NCBI GenBank assembly: GCA_037178855.1
Contig: JASJZC010000007.1
Coordinates: 5,828,001 to 5,892,000, forward strand
Reading direction: 5' to 3'
Length of the DNA: 64,000 nt
Origin: Oscheius sp. JU75
Taxonomy: Eukaryota > Nematoda > Chromadorea > Rhabditida > Rhabditidae
Every line of letters begins with the position of its first letter. Position 1 is the first letter of the stretch. The position numbers and the translations under genes were made by a program. The notes beneath the pieces are model-generated. The model saw only the letters and a program-made list of their open reading frames with translations. It was not told where the DNA came from and made no database searches. Below, one piece after another: positions 54,069 through 64,000 of the stretch.

Positions 54069-54816
54069 TCTAGGAGACTAATATGAATCAGTTAGATGAG
54101 TCTGCAAAACTTAACTGGTAAAAAAAGTCGATAAGAGATGAAAGATAAGCGGATTGTAAATGTAGAAGCTGTAAACTGCTACTTTTCTGAATCAAAGAAA
54201 CACCGAATTTGCTTGCTAGGAAGAAAGCAGTATAGTAACAGGTATCATGATTTTTAACTTTATCTGGTGCTCAGGTCATTTTTCTCAGGTTCACGCCTTC
54301 GAATACCGTGCGCCTATGGTACGAACATCGCATGATGTCTTACCGAGAAGCTGGCCCCATGTTTTATGTGTCTTATGAACAGTATTTACGTTCCAGCGGT
54401 CTAACAGGTCTCATAGAAGGAATAATAGCTTTGAAACTGCGCCTAATTGGGACTGAAACCAATGTATGGCGGGTGGACCCAACGGGAAATCGATATATCA
54501 ATATCCGATAAATGAGAAGCTGATACAGACAAATGTCCAAAGTGCACTGTCAGCTGGCCAGTTTGAATTAGGAGGCCGGGTCCCGCGACGTAGACCCTGC
54601 TACCATAGTGCAACACTCCCCAGCAAAGGGGCGGCTACTCCCGCCATCACTTTCATCACTTTCCCTAATCTTAGTTTGACCGACAGAAATCATGTCTGTC
54701 GTTCAGTGCTAAGTCTAGGCCACACTTCCTTTCAGCAGTTGCAGTAAGTCTTGCTTCACATTAAGGTTTATCATCTATCATCCGAAAAATATTTTCCATA
54801 CCAATCTTTTCAGGCC
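54069..54816. other. Intergenic between divergent genes
   Basis: Upstream region shared by the rmd-1-type gene and the bZIP gene. Short frames occur but no family was recognised. A CTTTTCAG acceptor ends at 54813, just before the first ATG of the bZIP transcript. Confidence 0.45.
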
Positions 54817-54954
54817 ATGTCGTTCATCAACGGTTCTGCCACTGAAACAAACAAAATACAAAACCATGTTGTCCCGTCTCACAAGATTAACCTCGATGTC
54901 ATCTCACATCGTCGGCGGTCTGTCCCACCTATGGGACGACCGAACCGCTCCTAA
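54817..54954 (+). promoter_or_regulatory. uORF overlapping the bZIP start codon out of frame
   Basis: Directly after the TTTTCAG acceptor ending at 54813, an ATG at 54817 opens 45 codons that stop at TAA 54952-54954. The bZIP start at 54866 lies inside it in another frame, so the two overlap by 89 bases. This is the layout of the inhibitory second uORF of ATF4 and C. elegans atf-5, where stress lowers initiation and lets ribosomes skip to the true start. Confidence 0.55.
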
Positions 54955-56339
54955 CCAAGCTACCGCCAAGGGCACACATCAGGAGCTTGTTGGCTTCGGC
55001 CACGATCATGGATACTATTGTGTCAACAGCCTATCCAATTCTGTCAGGTACACCTAGTCATTTTTGTTTTATTCATGCTTTTGTTGCAGCGCGCTGACTA
55101 CTAATGATGACCCCTTCTTGGGTGTTCCTCACCGACCTGACTGGAATGATGCTAGAGCAGAGTTCGACCCTCTGATTGGACAAATCGCCGGTCAACCTCA
55201 AGAAAAGATCATTGACCTGAGAGATCTCGGAGGTCGACTCACTCCAGACGACGATCTGCCATGGTACGAGAAGTTCGATATCACAACCAATGTAAGCTAT
55301 TTAAATTGCTAAAAATATATTTTGCTTGAGTTCTTGGACAATTACTCTCTGGAAAAGACCAGGTCAAGAAACAACAGCCTGAACATAGACATCGGGCTGC
55401 CTTCGGCTTTCGGCAACAACACCGACTTCTCGGTACGACAAAGAAGAGGGAAAAGACATATTCATTTTCAGTTGTTGAACGAATGTGATTGGGAATCACC
55501 CAACTTTCACAGCACATTCCTCAACGACAGTTGCCTCAGCACCGACCCAGGAAACTGGCCGAAAGTATGTGAAACCAAGGAAAAGGGAGATTGGCCAAAG
55601 CTGTGTGATCAACCCATTGATGATCCATTGAGTGAGGTCAGCAGCCAGACCTCCGAGTACTCTCGTTCCACACCGTCCCCATTAATCGAAGAAGAGGAAG
55701 ATACCAAGGTTTTGTTTTGAAAAAGTTCTGCAGTGACAATTTGACTTCAGAAATCCTCGGAGCCAGAGTACACCAATACTGGACGTCTGAAGCGCCAATG
55801 CCGTCGTCTGACCGTTATGGACATTATGCGAGAGGCTTGCGAGGAGTCCGAAAGCGGAGAGCCCAAGAGAGCAAAGAACGTGGAGGCCATGACGTTGGGC
55901 GAGTATTTCGAAAGCAAAGACGTAACAGCCTGCCTGGATAAACCGAAGGTCCGCGGCGTTGTGATCAAGGTTCGTTCTCATATTTCGACACAGCCTGACA
56001 TCACTTCCATTGTGAAGGGAACACACAGGACAGAAAACGATTTCGTAATCAGACACAGACGGCGCATGTTTGGTATCTACTATTTATTTTTAGCCGTACG
56101 TCGATGCAGCCACATTCCGTCGTCGAGTGATGAACCGGGAGTCAGCCCGAAAGTATAGAGCACGCAAGCGACGAGAAAAGTACCAAGCAAAAAGGTAAAT
56201 ATTGATAGACGTCTCCAAGGGCTAATCACACATTTGCAGCAGTCTACTTGACCTGGAGAAGAGAAATGTCGATCTCAAGGTAGAGGTTGTTGGACTTGAG
56301 CACGAAATCGCTGCACTGAAGAGGCAAATGAATATTTAA
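54866..56339 (+). CDS. bZIP transcription factor, possibly ATF4-like
   Basis: Seven exons (54866-55047, 55090-55291, 55358-55432, 55472-55708, 55751-55969, 56094-56194, 56240-56339) join in frame to 371 residues. The acidic, Pro/Ser-rich N-terminal two-thirds could activate transcription (SEYSRSTPSPLIEEEED). The extreme C-terminus is a bZIP domain. The basic region is RRRVMNRESARKYRARKRRE, with the invariant Asn and Arg, then a short zipper (LEKRNVDLKVEVVGLEHEIA). The position of the domain, the size and the overlapping uORF all recall ATF4/ATF-5, but the zipper alone does not settle the subfamily; other nematode zip or C/EBP-like factors remain possible. The choice of this ATG rests on the frame staying open through exon 1. 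Confidence 0.85.
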
Positions 56340-56641
56340 TTCGTCTCCGTCATTCTACTTTTATCTTTGCTTGATCTCTTGTTTCTAACTCCCGAGTGAA
56401 CAGTATTATTTATTCACTCTACATATGACTATATAAACTGTATGCATCAATATCTGATAAAAATGTGGCGCTGTCAATAGACGAGATCGTAGTGGGCTCC
56501 AGGGATTCTGATCACGGGCAAAAGGACTATAAGTGGAGAGGAGATGGGAGAAGAGAACATCGGTTAAAAATTAGAGAGGAGGTGACTAGAACACGTATAA
56601 GACGTTGGAGCATAAAAGTTAAAGCAACGGGGAGAGATTGT
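56340..56641. other. Convergent intergenic gap
   Basis: Three-prime flanks of the bZIP and metallopeptidase genes. No feature could be supported. Confidence 0.5.
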
Positions 56642-59600
56642 TCACCAGACTTGACACTTGTTCTCGGGATTCATCGGAGAGCCTCGCTTACAGCCCCAAG
56701 CTTTGGCGAATTCGTGTCGGTTCTGTAAAGGTTGGTCAGTAGATTACAGTTCTTATTGTTTACCCTCAGTGGAATGATGGCGCGGTACTTGCTAGGTGCA
56801 TGAACATCCGTCATGATGATCTGCACGTAGTGCTTTGATCTCACCACAGAACACCAGTTCTGAAAGTTTTCGTTATCATTCTCGCTGTGAATTCCAGACA
56901 ATCGCTCATCTTTTTTTTAAAATTTTTTTTTAAAAAGCATACGTTGGCATAAGCTAGGAAGAACATTTGTTCGCTGGTGTACTTCTGGAATCCAGGTAGA
57001 GCTGGTTCCGACACCGAAGTGTTGCTTCTCCATGCTTTGTAAGCCTAAATCCTCTTCCTTATAGGATTCGAGGTTGTGAGTTACATTGAAAGAAGTTTTT
57101 ACTCCGCCGTTGTCGGCAATATTTTCTCCTAGACTCAGCTGACCATTGAGATTAATGCCCGCTTCTTCAACCTTCACTCCGCTGTACTGACGCACAAAGC
57201 ATCTGCACGACTGATTTATGGGCAAGCATGAACTTCCTCACCTTGTCTTCTCAGTGAATTTGTCAGCTGTGTCGGCGTCCCACCAATCGTGCAAGTTCCC
57301 AAATTCATCATACTGTCCACCTAAACTTGTTTGCATTGATAAAAGTGAAGCGTTCTGTAACCTTGATCGTCAAAAGCATGGGAGACTTCGTGACCAATAA
57401 CAGCACCGACCATTCCGAATGTCATGTAGTTTGGAACACCGAGGGTCAGAAACGGGAACTGCATTATTCCGGCAGGGAAGACTAGAAATTGGATTTTTAT
57501 GGTCAGTCCTCTACTTACTCATTTCGTTGTTGTTGGGAGCGTAGTAGGCATCGACTTGCGCCGGACTTTGGTACCACATGGTCCGATCCAAAGGTTGATC
57601 TAGCCTCAGGAGCTCCTCTGAGTACCTGACTAGTTTTAACCTTATTGTAGAATGAAGCAAAAACTCGGTATCGGGGATGTCCTTAAGACGAATTTAAATG
57701 ATCTGAACCACTAAAAAGTACCATTCCCCAGTGCTTATCCATCCATGTATCGTTGAACAGCACTTCTGGATAGCCACTCTTGTATTCGATCATGTTGGCT
57801 TTCTTGATGGCTCGAGTCCTTGTCGCTTCATCCATCCAGTCCAGAACATGTAGCTGTTTGATGAACTCTTCTTTTAGATACTTTGTCAGTTCCCGCATCT
57901 ATATTCAAAAGTGTTTTCGTGCTAAACATTGTCACACCTTGCTCATGGCCCTTTCTCGGTCGAAAAAGTGTTGTACAAAGAGCTTGCCGACGGGCATATC
58001 CAACATTATAACCGAAAGTGTAACGCAATCCTCCCATCTGAACACACATTTTCACGTCAAACGACATCTTAAAACAAACCTCTCCGGCGGAGCACTATTG
58101 AACATTCCGGTTTGATTGGCTTTAAACTGGTAGAAGGGGTCGCGTGTCGAGGGAGGCAAGAATGGTGAGAAGCCTTGTACTAGTCGCCAAGAGACATAGT
58201 TGGCTATCACTCTCTTTGGTGTGGTTTCGAGAATGTGCTAAACCTGATTCTCTTTGGCAGTTTTTCTTTCCCACCTGTATTCCAGTAAAATAATCCATCT
58301 CGCGAATGATCACGGTGTGGTTCGGAGAGACGTCAACTAGTCCTTTGAAAACGGTTTTCACGTAGGCGTCAAAATCGATCTAAGGTCTGATTGCGCCAGA
58401 AAAGTAAAGTGCTTACCAATGGGAAGAGTCTCTTCAGCTCCCAGAGCTGGTACCTGTTATTTCCTCTATCAGGATTTCGGCGGACCATGTCATCTGCAGA
58501 AAAATTCACCAGCTTGAGCTCCAATTCCATAGCTTCCTGCATTTCTTTTTCAGCTAGAGCAGGATCGGCTCCTGGAACATAAAGTGAAATCGCGTTTCAA
58601 GCATTCATACCGAACATCATAGCTGTCTGTCTCATGAGCCAGGTATAGTTCTTGATCATCGGATCATCGGGACCCATGAGATAGGGCCACCGTGACCCAA
58701 CTCCCCATTTTGGCTGGTCCAACTCGATAATACTTTTTGAGCTGTTGGTCGGATCGTGCGTGACTGCCAGTTCAAGAATAACAGCATTTACTCCAGTCCT
58801 GTTCATTACGACCGCCAAGTGCTCTTCCCATGAATAATTCCACTCGGTCCAATTGACTCCTGAATTAGAGGGCTCCGCATTTGAGTAAGACACAAAAACC
58901 GTGAATAACAGGCCAGCCGCCAATCCAAGCTAGTGTTTGTTTTATCGAATCCAAGCCGGTTTCTTCTAACATATCTGGAAATAATATTCTACAACGTTAT
59001 TCTGAAGCTAGATACCTTCGTCCAGACACTTCTGATAGTATCCTTTAGCCAGATTGTCCCATTTTGGATCGGAACCATTGATTGAAGACTGGACATAAAC
59101 GTTTTTAAGTGGAAAGAAGGATGAAACATACCTGGAGAATGTTTTTGACTTGTTTGTTCAGTCTGGCTTGAACATCACTGATTGTGTGTCGAAGTGGTTT
59201 ACTGGCCGGTAAATTCCGATTCAAGCCGTAATTTCCGCATGCAAATTCATAAAAATCTTCACAAGGATCAATCTAGACCAGGTTTTTGGGACAATTGAAT
59301 AACAACAGTTACTTTATCGTTGAGATTATCTGCTAAGAACCCGGCCATCATTACACATTCTCGTGATGTACAAACTATATTTTCGTGATTAGTTGCTGTC
59401 CAGTCAACTCCAACTGAGGAATTTTCGTACCGTGATGGGTACACTGGAAGGCCTAAAAGGATCTGTACTGGCAACTTATATTTGACTCACCTTTTGTGAA
59501 AGTTTTGTAACCATCCAGTAACAATAGCCAACAGACGGCACAAGAGAGGAATGAAAAAAATAATATAAATACTACAACCATAAGAAAGGCTTCACAGCGG

Positions 59601-59735
59601 GTACATCTTCCAAAGCACCTCCTGAAAATGGTACTGTAATGGGTATGAAAGTGAAAATATCCTTGGTTGTGTGTTCAACAAAAGGTACCTTTTTGAAGAG
59701 TGCCAAGCACCTCCATTTGGAACTTCAGTCTTCAT
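56642..59735 (-). CDS. nep: Neprilysin-like M13 zinc metallopeptidase
   Basis: From ATG at 59733-59735 the protein has a short cytoplasmic tail (KRRCFGRCTRCEAF) and one membrane helix (LMVVVFILFFSFLSCAVCWL), so it is a type II membrane protein. The extracellular part starts CTSRECVMMAGFLADNLND and IDPCEDFYEFACGNYG. It continues with DWMDEATRTRAIKKANMI, the catalytic GHEVSHAFDDQG (zinc-binding HExxH), ENIADNGG (third ligand Glu), and the closing AKAWGCKRGSPMNPENKCQVW with its C-terminal Trp. Such enzymes trim neuropeptides and other small peptides at the cell surface. There are more than ten exons; those checked join in phase. The length is about that of neprilysin (700-770). A Cys-rich juxtamembrane stretch could be acylated (inferred). 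Confidence 0.93.
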
Positions 59736-59778
59736 CCTCTATCACACTATCCTCCTATCATTTTCTCGTGTCTTAATT

Positions 59779-60216
59779 TCAGAAGAAAATGTAGAAATAT
59801 GAGCAGCGACAAAGAGGAAGAGAAAGAGCGTGAAAGGTGATCTGATCGAGATTTGTTTGAGAGCAGCGATCGACAATAGGGAAGAAGCGCAACAGAGAGA
59901 GGGACAGAGGATCGTTGGTCTTTTTGGGCTGAGAGAAATAAACATTCCTGATTAGGGTATTGTTAGTGGCTCCTCGTGGGTTGCCTTCCAGAACACTTTT
60001 CATTTCTGGAGTGCCTTTTTGTGGGTGTGAAAGGGGTCGTTTCCATTGTGTGTTCAAATCAAAAGAGGCGCCGAAAGATGAGCTACCCTCATTATCAGAA
60101 ATCAATGAGACAAGGAAATTTGTTAGCGTATCAGCTGGCCCGGTGGTAGGAAATAAACCCGACAAAATCTCTGGATGTAGCACTCACTCATCCACGCAGC
60201 TGTTTTGATCGTTCAT
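59779..60216 (-). CDS. Possible small upstream gene or alternative 5' exons
   Basis: An ATG at 60214-60216 opens a ten-codon segment followed by a GTGAGT donor. An acceptor near 60088 (GAGGGTAG) leads into about 100 open codons ending at TGA 59779-59781. The predicted product contains SSFGASFDLNTQWKRPLSHP and a hydrophobic, Cys-containing end, with no known domain. It lies just upstream of the metallopeptidase on the same strand, so it might be an alternative first exon set for that gene, a separate small gene, or chance. Confidence 0.22.
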
Positions 60217-61389
60217 TCTGTTAAACACTAGTCAATGTTGTCCCGTGTGTATGACATGTGGCGGCTTAGACCGCTTGAAGCCCTTACACGACAGTGGAGA
60301 TAAAGTTCATTGGGTGGTCGTCTCTAGGAGAACTGCATCAATCCATTAAGTACTTCCATAAAACTGGATGTAATGAAGTCTTAAAAAAGGAAATCATTAA
60401 AATCCGTATTACTCCACGTTTTTAGAGAACAGCAAGCAGTTTGACTATACTAAAACATAGAAATGATGAAAAAAGACGACATGGTTGCTTGCTCGGACAC
60501 AAGGAGTAATGGAATTAGGAGAGTTCCACTAAGTGAGTCGTGTTGAAAGCCCCATGGGTATCGCAGAGGAGGAAACAGGTCTGGAGAGAAAAGGTAGAGC
60601 CTCCTTTCTTTAAGCAGGTCCTAATTGGAAACCCCGGAAGCTAAAAGAAGAACTGGGCTCCGGCTGATTGCGCTGATCGGGCCGATGAAGATGGATGAGT
60701 TGTACCTGCTCCACGCAGGCCACAAAATGCAGACGAGCAACGCCCCATTTCTTTTTTCTAAGATTTATACCTACTCTCGAGTGTGAGGCCTCGAGTTCAA
60801 GACTGGACAGTTGTCGTTTCCTCCTTCTGCACTTGATTCTATCAATTTTCGTTATTCTCATTAGTATCATCCTTTAAGATTATTTTAGATTATCTTACAA
60901 TGATTTCAAAAAGATTGTTTAGTAAGTCTCACTAAGTTTTTCATGAACCTGCTTCCGATAATAATCGGCGTTACCGAAACAAAAACCCATAATTACAATA
61001 AACGGATCTTACGTGATAATGAGGAAACTACACGATGATAAGGTGTTTTTTGGAAAAATTTATCGTTGAAGAAAATAGAAGTGGGAGCAAAATCAAGCGG
61101 CCCAAATTAAGACGGAAGCAACTATAAAATGGACGTATTGTTTATAATGACGAAGCTGAATCATGCGACCATCCTTGCGCACTCCATAATCTTATAAAAC
61201 AAAGCGTTTGTCATGGACCCTCAACAGAAACTGAGACCAAAGCAGTTTGGAAGATACTGGAGTTGGTAGGAGTATATGGCAGGGAGAAAACTTATAATTA
61301 GTGTATGCCCAACCCTACTAATTAGTTTAGTTTCAGTCAAGGTTGAACTTTGTCTTTCTTTTTTTTACTTAGAACAACAACAATTTTAC
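60217..61389. other. Sparse region, no recognised gene
   Basis: A minus-strand frame at 60610-60870 is basic (KCRRRKRQLSSLELE) but shows no domain and no clear splice partners. The rest is AT-rich and was read on the minus strand for a continuation of the small gene at 61.4-61.6 kb without success. Confidence 0.4.
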
Positions 61390-61636
61390 TTACGTCATGC
61401 CGCGCTTCCTTTTCTTCCTCGGTAGATATAAGGTGCTAGTCGGACGACAAGTAGACTGTCTGCTCAGAGAGGGAGCAACTTTCTTAGGAACCTTAAAACA
61501 CATTTCGCTTAAATTTTATTGCAGTTTTTACCTCAGAATCTGGAGGATTAATTGAATAGCATCCATAAACAGGAGCCGCATAGTAGGAATTTTCATCGGA
61601 AGAGCCGGAATAGTAGCGGGGACCCCAGTCGGTCAT
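61390..61636 (-). CDS. Small hypothetical protein or 5' exons of a larger gene
   Basis: Two exons (61532-61636 and 61390-61491) join in phase 0 to 68 residues. The first is Tyr/Ser/Pro-rich (MTDWGPRYYSGSSDENSYY). The second ends in a basic nuclear-signal-like block (LPRKKRKRGMT). The stop TAA at 61390-61392 overlaps a strong GTAAGT donor, so splicing before the stop would extend the protein. No continuation was found to the left. The composition would suit the N-terminus of a nuclear factor, but no domain is seen. Confidence 0.4.
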
Positions 61637-63522
61637 TGTTTCCAAAACACTTACAGCAGATTAGCACAACTGCTGTCACTTCATTTGGAGCCTGTAAGCT
61701 GTTCTCAAATTTGCGATAACAGACTGCATAATGGGTGGCCTCTTGCGCGAAAAACGGTGCGCGAAAAAAGGAAATCCGAGAAACTGGTAAATAAGGTGAA
61801 CAGTGTGAGAAAGGGGGAGAAAAGCCAAGGACGGCGAAGACAAAAAGAGCCGCCGTTTTGGAGATCCTTGAAAATTTGAAGAGGAGCCGGCAGCTGACCG
61901 GAAATGTTTGTGATTAATCCGGACAGCGTTGGATGTGACGGAAAGTCAATAGAGAACCGTAAGACACAAGCGTTTTAAAAAGCATACGAGCAATACTTTA
62001 AAACTGCGTGAGAATGAAGTGTTTTCATCAGCGACACCGAACAGCACTTAAAAACCACTTCTAGCCTAAGCGGCTAGCTCTTTTTTCAAACGTCTTGGAA
62101 CTCCCGGTATGAACAAATTGAAATAGATCCGAAGTAGAAGATCGGCCACCACTATAATTATCCGGTCTAGATTTGTGGTTTGCGATGCAAAAGGGAGAGA
62201 GCGCAGCATATTAAGAGATGGACAGAAAGGGTGACATAGGGCGATTTCCGCGGCGATTACGATCCAAAATTCTAAAATTGAAAGTGTTTTAATCCGACGA
62301 AATGGTCATTTGACACATGACAAAAGTATTTGTTCACAAAGGATTGCAGTTGTTCGCTACAGCAAGGACAAAAATGGCTAACTAGCCGCCGACATGAGGT
62401 TTAAGATGTCCTCGACCCTTACGGTGACAAATTTTCGATTTGTTTCCCGCTGTGAATACGCTTAGCAATAGCTTTTTCACTAATCGCATGATATAAGCAA
62501 AGTTTAAGATGGAAAGGAAGTGTAGCAGCCGCGAGTAAACTTCTCGAAGTAGCAAATGAAGAGGATTTAGTGGTAACGGACACTCGGACGAGCCGTCGGA
62601 AGCGGAACGTAACGTTTACCTATGGATTAATACGCGGTCAATTGAAACCAGCTGTGTGCGTCTCACTACTCCCGTAAAGACAACGAGTTTCGATAGTCAT
62701 TATCCGGATGACAAACAAATACTTCTGCCCGGAGGATTCTGTGAAAAAATGGTATAGAGTGACCAATGGCTTCGCTGACAGTGTGTTCTCGTGAAGTGGC
62801 AATGTACGACGGCCGTCAAGTGCATAATAATGGACCTCCAACAAATACTACAGTCCCAAAATCAAGAAACTCGCAAATTTGCTGCTGCAATATGGTGGTT
62901 TTTCAATTAAATAAACTGACAACCAGAGGTACCACTAGAGGTCACGTCTTCTTACGAGATAGTAGGTAAGCATCCTTAGATTTCTACAAACTGATTTCTG
63001 GTAAAGTTTGAGATGGTAATTCACAACTTTTCAGATATGTGTGTAAGAGCGAAGTGATAGCTGGGTGACAATGGTTTCGAGTTTAAGAAATGAAGTGCGA
63101 ATGAGGGCAAACGAGCGCGACTCAAGTGGGAGAGGCACGAAAAGCGTCGGACACGGAAATGCTATGTTTGTAATATGGAAACGTCGATGCCCTACAGCAA
63201 CTGTTTCGGCATAACTGTTGATCGCATCCGTGTCATATTAGAGGCCAGATCTGCGTGACGATTACATTCTCTAAGCATATAAATCCAAGAAAAACAAAAA
63301 GGTTCATTAGTTATTAAAAGTACAAAAAAAATCCACCAGAACAAAGTATATACAAAAAATGGCGGAAAAACGCTCAAAATACCAGAGAAAAAGCTTTGGC
63401 CACGTCCAGGACATTGAATATTACTAATAGACTTTGAGATATGACAGAGCTCTGACATAGTCGATTGGTGATTTCGGATTCTTTACAAGAGGAGAGATGC
63501 TACTACAAAGTTACTTAGTCTG
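61637..63522. other. Intergenic, no recognised gene
   Basis: Short frames on both strands, for example 62638-62844 and 63192-63458, have no motif or exon pattern. Confidence 0.4.
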
Positions 63523-63983
63523 TCAACTAGAGGGTGTATCAGGAGAGTAGGTCAACAGAAGAGGAGCGAGTTTTACTTCGGGAGTTTGGGTAGCAAAGAG
63601 ACCACGACGTGCAGGAGGCCGACGACCAACAGGAGAGTCGTGAGACATCTGGCGACCGAAAGAGATGCGAGACGGGATTCTGTAATGCAAATGGTTACTA
63701 ATTCGTAGGACAGCATTCAAATGTTCTGTCCACCCTGGGTCAGTTATGTTTACGAGTTCTCCGATAAGAGCTATAAATTAGGAGCCAAATCTGGGATCTC
63801 ATCAATAGCTGTGGGAATAAGCGTGTCGTTAAATGATTGACGGGCTGCTAAGCTCACTAATCGCGGTTATGAGTATGAGACCAGATGGGTTACTTACTCG
63901 GGTTTCATACAGGTGGCTGCCGTCGAGTAGCGTTTGTGGAAGGCAAATGTTTTCAAGACGTGGTTGAATTGAGGATCATCCAT
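63523..63983 (-). CDS. Hypothetical protein at the right edge
   Basis: A TTGCAG acceptor near the window edge precedes ATG at 63981-63983, the pattern of a trans-spliced start. Exon 1 (63898-63983) encodes MDDPQFNHVLKTFAFHKRYS and onward to a GTAAGT donor. A tiny exon of about 11 bases seems needed to keep phase. The long last exon then encodes LIGELVNITDPGWTEHLNAV, a basic Pro/Arg region (GRRPPARRGLF) and the stop at 63523-63525. The product is about 114 residues with no domain I recognise. The microexon is uncertain, and the gene may extend past the window if the edge acceptor is an internal one. Confidence 0.4.
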
Positions 63984-64000
63984 TTTAGTGTAGCTGCAAG

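Overview
The window is eukaryotic nuclear DNA, most probably from a nematode. Genes are split by many introns of about 36-60 bases with GT...TTTCAG borders. Several start codons sit directly behind a splice acceptor that has no matching donor, as expected for spliced-leader trans-splicing. One gene encodes the fused isocitrate lyase-malate synthase (glyoxylate enzyme) typical of nematodes. Others match nematode families: TIL-domain inhibitors, a QWG-type Gly/Tyr antimicrobial peptide, DRE-1/FBXO11, a SOC-1/Gab-like adaptor and RMD-1. From memory, several C. elegans counterparts (icl-1, sec-23, dre-1, soc-1, the nlp-29 group) lie on chromosome V, so this may be the matching ancestral block. The species is not identified. 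All exon joins were made by eye from reading frame, conserved motifs and GT-AG borders.

Layout. 1-3.5 kb: no recognised gene. 3.5-6.0 kb (-): secreted mucin-like protein carrying a TIL domain. 7.7-11.3 kb (+): glyoxylate enzyme. 11.6-11.8 kb (+): fragment of a Tyr-rich peptide gene. 12.4-13.7 kb: decayed mariner transposon. 16.2-19.6 kb (+): Na+/Ca2+ exchanger. 19.9-24.1 kb (+): SEC23, with an antisense gene for a secreted peptide inside one intron. 24.2-24.5 kb (-): Gly/Tyr-rich peptide. 25.2-27.3 kb (-): SLC22-type transporter. 28.9-33.2 kb (-): DRE-1/FBXO11. 33.2-38.1 kb: gene-poor.

38.1-39.5 kb (-): MOSC/mARC protein. 40.4-41.5 kb (+): secreted double-TIL protein. 41.7-50.5 kb (-): five genes in a row on one strand (unknown Ser-rich protein, purple acid phosphatase, CH-domain protein, SOC-1/Gab-like adaptor, second purple acid phosphatase). 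51.4-53.1 kb (+): threonine dehydrogenase. 53.1-54.1 kb (-): RMD-1. 54.9-56.3 kb (+): bZIP factor with an overlapping upstream ORF. 56.6-59.7 kb (-): M13 metallopeptidase. 60-64 kb: sparse, with two small hypothetical genes.

Most genes are housekeeping or signalling genes with no shared pathway. The links that can be argued are a secreted-defence set (TIL proteins, Gly/Tyr peptide), the paired acid phosphatases, and two genes with start-proximal upstream ORFs. The best candidates for something undescribed are the nested antisense peptide precursor in sec-23 and the overlapping uORF on the bZIP gene.
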